A stretch of 64,000 bases of DNA from Planctomycetota bacterium. Its GTDB lineage: Bacteria > Planctomycetota > Planctomycetia > Pirellulales > UBA1268. How positions within the stretch are numbered: position 1 is the stretch's first letter; every line of letters begins with the position of its first letter. The position numbers and the translations under genes are program-made. Of this stretch, positions 59,652-64,000 are shown in pieces. The notes beneath the pieces are model-generated. The model made no database searches. It worked only from the letters and a program-made list of their open reading frames with translations, and was not told where the DNA came from. The stretch spans positions 248,001 through 312,000 of the forward strand of contig QWOQ01000015.1 in the NCBI GenBank assembly GCA_003669585.1, given 5' to 3'.

Positions 59652-62168
59652 ATGGCCGGTCAATCTTCATCTCCTGATTCTCAAATGCCTGCGGATACCG
59701 CCGGCACGGGAGCATGGATCGGAAAAACGATTAGCCATCGCTACCAGATTGATAGCCTCCTGGGAGCCGGGGGAATGGGGTTTGTCTATCGGGCGATCGA
59801 TACGAATCTCGACACGCATGTCGTACTGAAAGTTCCAAAACGAATTCTGCTTGAAAACCCAGTTTTTACCGAACGCTTCGTTCGAGAAATTCGTGCGCTT
59901 GTGAGTTTGTCCCATCCGCATGTTGTCAAAATTCTGGATGTTGGAAAACATGAGGATGTGCCGTTTGCCGTCATGCAATATCTACCGGGAGGGGATCTGA
60001 ATGATCGTCGGCAAGGGAACGGAAAATCGTACGTGCCTATGCCGGTTCGAATAGCGATGGGAGATTGGCTGCGTCAGGTCGCCGGCGCAATCGATTTTGT
60101 GCATGACAGGGGTTTTGTTCACCGGGATATTAAACCGGGAAACATTCTTTTCGATACCTACGGCAATGCCTATCTTGGCGACTTTGGTGTGGCGAAAGTT
60201 GTGACGGAAACCCAGTCAAATAACGATTTGGATGCTTTGACTGGAGAAGGTTTGGTGCTAGGCACCATGGACTACATGGCTCCCGAACTTGCCAAGGGAG
60301 GAAAAATCACTTCGGCCGTCGATCAGTACGCATTGGCGGTGACCATCTTTGAAATTCTCGCCGGTCGAAAGCCATTTGTCGGCCGTACAAAAGAATTAGC
60401 TCTGGTTGCTCGCCTCACTACGGTGGCCCCGAATATTCAAACGGTCTTCCGTGATGTCCCTGAATTGATGGCCGTGGTGATTGCCAAGGGACTCGCGATC
60501 AAGCCACTCGATCGCTATCCCAACTGCTCACAGTTTGCCGAGGCGCTCCTTGCGGCAATACCTCTGGGAGAAATGTCTGAAGATCGCTCTGTTCCTGCTT
60601 CTGCAAAGCTCGCTTGTCCATCGTGCAACGCCGTTTTGACTGCGAAGGCATTCGTCATTGGAAAGTCAATTCCATGCCCCAAGTGCAGAGAGTCGATCGT
60701 GGCAGACGATCGCCTTACTCATCTCATGAAATCTGTCGATGCTGCCGACCTTTTAAAAGTCCGTACGAGTACTGTTGATGAGAAATCACTCGTTAAATTA
60801 CCCTGCCCGAAGTGTGAAACGGTCATGAAAATTGGCCCCGAGGCTGCAGGAAGAAATGCCCCTTGTCCGTCCTGCGGCATCAAGCTCCGCATTGCGATCG
60901 ATCGGCGTTCGCTTCAGGAAGTATTCCCAAGCAGCCAAGTGGGATCAGAAACGCCTGACAGTGCGCAAGAAACCGTTCAAGCCAAGTTTCCGGTAGGAGC
61001 GACTGCGTTTGATGTCCAAAAACAAAAGCGAGAGTCGACTCCTGTGGCGGTGCCAATCGCAGTTCCCAAGATCATTCATTCTCTGGCACCCCGGCAGCCT
61101 TTTCCGGATTCATCGTCGAACAGTTCTTTTGATAACTCAGAGTACATCAACGATATTCTTCCTGAATTTAATCGAAGCACTCCGCTCGACTTCTCTACGA
61201 AACGCATTCTTCGATTCGCTCTTGCAGGGGCGGTGCTCTTCGTTGTCATGATCATTTGTATAGAAGCATGGAAGCTCTATCAAAAGTTCGAAAATACGAT
61301 GGACGAAGGTGCGCCGCCTGCGAGATCCAGCGTGCCAAAACCATTGGTGCCGCCGAAGCCTGTGGACAGTTCAAGCATTGACCAAAAAAAGTCGGCGACA
61401 AGTATTGTGCCTGTGCCTGGGAGTGCTCAGCGAGCAGTTGAAACTAAGATACAGAAGGCTACAAACTCTATCGGGATGAAATTTGTAGAGATTCCAACTG
61501 GTGAGTTCATGATGGGAGAAGGGGACGACGCGGTTGCTGTAACGCTCACGAGGCCTTTTCTGCTGGGTATATACGAAGTGACTCAAGAGCAGTTTAAGAA
61601 AGTGATGAGCCTTGAGCCATGGGCGGGCGAGCGCGAAGTTCAGATGAGTGCCAGCAACGCGGCATCCTATGTGAACTGGAAAGAGGCTACGATGTTTTGT
61701 CAGCGTCTCACAGAATCGGAACACGAAAGTAATCTGTTGTCACGATCAGACTCGTATCACCTGCCGACAGAAGCCCAGTGGGAGTATGCGTGTCGGGCAG
61801 GAACGACAACAGTTTACTCATTTGGTGATGATGAATCACCATTAGGGGACTTCGCATGGTTTAAAGACAACGCTGACGATGTTGACGAGAAATACGCTCA
61901 CAAGGTTGGTTTGAAGATGCCCAACCCGTGGGGCTTGCACGACATGCACGGCAACGTGTGGGAGTGGTGTTCGGATTGGTACGGCGAAAAACCTTCAGGC
62001 GGCACCAATCCGGTTGGCCCCGAAAGAGGCTTCATTCACGTGATTCGTGGCGGTGGCTGGGGGTACGACCCAGGCAACTGTCGGTCGGCGAACCGTGACG
62101 ACAGCGTCCCGTCGGCCCGCAACGACTACCTGGGTTTCCGTGTGGCCCGCAGTCAGTCGGCAGAGTAA
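59652..62168 (+). CDS. Ser/Thr protein kinase fused to zinc ribbons, TM helix and FGE-sulfatase domain
   Basis: An 838-aa membrane protein. Residues about 30-300 are a Hanks-type kinase with the Gly-rich loop 'LLGAGGMGFVYRA', K60, catalytic 'HRDIKPGN' (D159) and 'DFG' at 177-179. Two zinc-ribbon-like motifs follow (CPSCN/CPKCR and CPKCE/CPSCG), then one TM helix ('FALAGAVLFVVMIICIEAW') and a C-terminal FGE-sulfatase domain ('FVEIPTGEFMMGEGDDAV', 'YHLPTEAQWEYACRAGTT', 'GLHDMHGNVWEWCSDWY', 'GFRVARS'). Kinase inside, FGE fold outside is a planctomycete sensor design. Ligand unknown. Confidence 0.93.
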   Translation: MAGQSSSPDSQMPADTAGTGAWIGKTISHRYQIDSLLGAGGMGFVYRAIDTNLDTHVVLKVPKRILLENPVFTERFVREIRALVSLSHPHVVKILDVGKHEDVPFAVMQYLPGGDLNDRRQGNGKSYVPMPVRIAMGDWLRQVAGAIDFVHDRGFVHRDIKPGNILFDTYGNAYLGDFGVAKVVTETQSNNDLDALTGEGLVLGTMDYMAPELAKGGKITSAVDQYALAVTIFEILAGRKPFVGRTKELALVARLTTVAPNIQTVFRDVPELMAVVIAKGLAIKPLDRYPNCSQFAEALLAAIPLGEMSEDRSVPASAKLACPSCNAVLTAKAFVIGKSIPCPKCRESIVADDRLTHLMKSVDAADLLKVRTSTVDEKSLVKLPCPKCETVMKIGPEAAGRNAPCPSCGIKLRIAIDRRSLQEVFPSSQVGSETPDSAQETVQAKFPVGATAFDVQKQKRESTPVAVPIAVPKIIHSLAPRQPFPDSSSNSSFDNSEYINDILPEFNRSTPLDFSTKRILRFALAGAVLFVVMIICIEAWKLYQKFENTMDEGAPPARSSVPKPLVPPKPVDSSSIDQKKSATSIVPVPGSAQRAVETKIQKATNSIGMKFVEIPTGEFMMGEGDDAVAVTLTRPFLLGIYEVTQEQFKKVMSLEPWAGEREVQMSASNAASYVNWKEATMFCQRLTESEHESNLLSRSDSYHLPTEAQWEYACRAGTTTVYSFGDDESPLGDFAWFKDNADDVDEKYAHKVGLKMPNPWGLHDMHGNVWEWCSDWYGEKPSGGTNPVGPERGFIHVIRGGGWGYDPGNCRSANRDDSVPSARNDYLGFRVARSQSAE

Positions 62169-62272
62169 CAGCCTAGGCGTGAACAACGCCAGAACCTCTT
62201 AAACTGTTGTGAGGTGTTTGCTTCCACGGTCTGCAGCGATGTCAGAGGATTTGATTGAACAATTGTGTCTTG

Positions 62273-63442
62273 TTATCGAATCGATGGTGCCCATGCATGC
62301 GTGAGGTGGTGAATCATTCCTGCGATCGCCCCCTGCCGCTTACTGCCTCGGGCTACGACAATGCGACAGTCGGCCATCGAAGGCGCGAGGGCACGCTGCT
62401 CGACTTGAGTAACGACATTCTGTAGCGTTTCTGGCGAGCTCGAAAGCAATCCACCATATACAAAGAGAGTGGTTGGATTAAAAATGTTGATCACTGCGGC
62501 GATGGCAATGGAAAGATACTGCGACACTTTTTTTATTTCATCATCAACATCAACACGACCAGACTGAATGATCTCCAGCGCCTCGTCGATGCCGATACTT
62601 CGTCCTATTTTTTCTGAGATCAAGCGAGCCAGCGCGGCATCGGTAGCAAGCGTTTCGAGACAACCCCGATTCCCACATCCGCACTCCATGCCGTTTGGGT
62701 CAATGGTGATATGGCCAAGTTCGCCAGCGAGTCCGCTGTGACCGGTAAGCAGACGCCCGCCGCTCATGACACCGAGCCCCAGTCCGGTGCTCACGTCGAG
62801 CATCGCAAAATCTGGACGCCCGCGAGCCTCGCCGTAGAGTTGTTCACTTAAGCACAGTGCCTCGGTCTCTTGAAAAAGAAGGCACTGTATGGAGAGGCGT
62901 TTTTCAAGATCGCGGGCTGGATTGCGTTTGTCGAGAAGGTGGAGATTTGGAGAAACTGTAATTTCCCGCAACCGTTCGTTGACGAGTCCTGGAACGCTGA
63001 TGCCAATGCCTTGAACGGTCCCCTGAAGAACGCCTATCAAATCGCGACAATGAAACTCAATGACATCAAGCAACGCATCGTAGGAGGAGGGAGTCACGCA
63101 TCGACGAGTCTGACTTTCGAGAAATCGGCCATCGAGTCCAGATGAAACCAAGCAGCAGCGATCGGATTCAATTACCACTCCAATCACCGCCGCTGACCGC
63201 GCTGCCATGCATAACAATCGTCCAGGGCGACCGAGGATTTGATCGATCGGTTCCATTTCTTCAACAAGTCCTCGTTTCAGAAGAGACTCAACGGCTTTTG
63301 AAACCGTCGGAGCGGTCATTCCCGAGGCTCTTGTGAGCGAGGCACGCGAGGAGGGGCCCTGCTGTTGAATGACCTCGAGAAGTCGGCGTTCGTTGATCCT
63401 TCGTAGAAGCGTCGGTTCAATTCTATTTTCAACTGGATGCAT
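62273..63442 (-). CDS. ROK-family transcriptional regulator
   Basis: A 389-aa repressor-type ROK protein. An N-terminal winged helix-turn-helix ('SSRASLTRASGMTAPTVSKAVESLLKRGLVEE') is followed by the ROK sugar-kinase fold with the zinc motif 'GHITIDPNGMECGCGNRGCLETL' and 'LDVSTGLGLGVMSGGRLLTG'. It probably senses a sugar and represses genes such as xylose or N-acetylglucosamine operons. The downstream-facing neighbour across the intergenic region is a divergent cytochrome gene. Confidence 0.93.
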   Translation of the reverse strand: MHPVENRIEPTLLRRINERRLLEVIQQQGPSSRASLTRASGMTAPTVSKAVESLLKRGLVEEMEPIDQILGRPGRLLCMAARSAAVIGVVIESDRCCLVSSGLDGRFLESQTRRCVTPSSYDALLDVIEFHCRDLIGVLQGTVQGIGISVPGLVNERLREITVSPNLHLLDKRNPARDLEKRLSIQCLLFQETEALCLSEQLYGEARGRPDFAMLDVSTGLGLGVMSGGRLLTGHSGLAGELGHITIDPNGMECGCGNRGCLETLATDAALARLISEKIGRSIGIDEALEIIQSGRVDVDDEIKKVSQYLSIAIAAVINIFNPTTLFVYGGLLSSSPETLQNVVTQVEQRALAPSMADCRIVVARGSKRQGAIAGMIHHLTHAWAPSIR

Positions 63443-63457
63443 GAACGGTTGATGACT

Positions 63458-63471
63458 TCTCTTGAGAAGCT
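63458..63471. promoter_or_regulatory. Palindrome upstream of the ROK gene, possible operator
   Basis: CTTCTC-TT-GAGAAG is a 6-bp inverted repeat about 16 bp upstream of the ROK start codon and upstream of the divergent promoter. It could be a self-regulatory operator, but no second copy was seen. Confidence 0.3.
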
Positions 63472-63495
63472 TCAGAATGGGGAACGATTAAAATA

Positions 63496-63523
63496 TTGAC
63501 ACTTTCTTAAAGCCGCTTAGAAT
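63496..63523 (+). promoter_or_regulatory. Putative sigma-70 promoter of the cytochrome gene
   Basis: TTGACA at 63496-63501 and TAGAAT at 63518-63523 are 16 bp apart, pointing at the gene starting at 63565 or 63595. The strong match to the consensus makes it the best promoter candidate in the window. Confidence 0.45.
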
Positions 63524-63594
63524 ATCCCGCAGCGGACTTGTGAATGCAAGTAAACAGTGATTTTATGATATTCAATACAGTAGGGTACGATCGA

Positions 63595-64000
63595 ATGAAG
63601 CTCTGGCAGATTGGCAGAGCCATTGCCCTTGGAATCTGGGCCGGCAGTGCTTTTGGGACGTCTCTTGTCACTGCAGCAGACCCTTTGATCGACACGAAAG
63701 TCGTCGATTTCTCCCGAGAGATTCAGCCACTTTTTGCGAAGCGATGTTTTGCCTGTCACGGACCCAATACTCAAGAAGGAGGTCTGCGTTTAGATGAACA
63801 TGCCGGTGCTCTTCAGGAATTGGATTCAGGATCGCGGGCCATTGTTGCCAATGATCCTGCAACAAGTGTCATTCTAGAGCGAATCACGTCAAGCGATCCT
63901 CAGCAGCAGATGCCACCAGAAGGATCTCGGCTCACAATCGAACAGGTTGATTCGGTGAAAGCGTGGATCGTTCAGGGTGCGCCGTGGAAAGAGCACTGGG
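63595..64000 (+). CDS. Exported planctomycete cytochrome c-type (PSC1/DUF1549-type) protein, 3'-partial
   Basis: The open frame runs off the right edge. After a signal segment ('IALGIWAGSAFGTSLVTAA') comes the cytochrome-c domain with the CxxCH heme site in 'KRCFACHGPNTQEGGLRLD' and the C-terminal 'QQQMPPEGSRLTIEQVDSVKAWI'. The remainder is expected to hold DUF1549/DUF1553. Start: ATG at 63595; an in-frame ATG at 63565 is an alternative. It is not in the ORF track because it is open-ended. Confidence 0.85.
   Translation, partial: MKLWQIGRAIALGIWAGSAFGTSLVTAADPLIDTKVVDFSREIQPLFAKRCFACHGPNTQEGGLRLDEHAGALQELDSGSRAIVANDPATSVILERITSSDPQQQMPPEGSRLTIEQVDSVKAWIVQGAPWKEHW

Overview
The window reads as a chromosomal segment of a planctomycete, most like the Pirellulales. 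This rests on family content: DUF1501 proteins, DUF1549/DUF1553 cytochromes, proteins with PPC repeats, a BBP7-type outer-membrane barrel, a Ser/Thr kinase fused to an FGE-sulfatase domain, and a HTTM protein with its small partner. Genes are mostly in short operons with 1-11 bp overlaps. Shine-Dalgarno sequences are sparse, and GTG and TTG starts are common.

Layout. (1) 1-5334: the 3' part of a type I-E CRISPR-Cas locus, cas7e (cut by the window edge), cas5e, cas6e, cas1e and cas2e, followed by a 20-repeat array. Cas5e carries a C-terminal HNH nuclease domain, so this is a type I-E Cas5-HNH variant. Whether cas3, cas8e and cas11 exist upstream cannot be seen. (2) 5335-6771: a decayed mobile region with an integrase-tail remnant, a dead RAYT transposase between 21-bp inverted repeats, and tRNA-Ala(GGC) with a strong terminator. 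(3) 6970-14700: a secreted beta-helix protein, an HTTM pair, ligA with a small membrane protein, a GT9 glycosyltransferase and an acyl-CoA dehydrogenase-like protein. (4) 14917-17115: glycogen phosphorylase; the window also holds glgC and two hexose-phosphate mutases. (5) 17167-25843: a four-gene minus-strand cluster (DUF1501, PPC protein, DUF1549/1553 cytochrome, cytochrome-WD40 protein) typical of planctomycetes. (6) 26101-33061: uvrC without its HhH tail, divergent phosphomutases, an ECF sigma factor with a small membrane protein, and a mechanosensitive channel. (7) 33175-40556: secreted and hypothetical proteins. (8) 40782-47946: a complete phosphate-uptake operon pstS-pstC-pstA-pstB-phoU, with very large extra domains in both permeases. 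(9) 48110-64000: a P5C dehydrogenase pseudogene, rpe, a histidine-phosphatase pseudoenzyme, accD, a BBP7 protein, folC, ctpA, glgC, a LysM protein with a degenerate L,D-transpeptidase fold, the kinase-FGE fusion, a ROK regulator, and the start of a secreted cytochrome protein.

The most interesting system is the Cas5-HNH type I-E locus. The nuclease is built into the Cascade backbone, the array begins 9 bp after cas2 with no room for a normal leader, and the last spacer is an 88-bp microsatellite of exactly eleven 8-bp units. Several other proteins keep a recognisable catalytic fold but lack its active-site residues (histidine phosphatase, L,D-transpeptidase, metallophosphoesterase).
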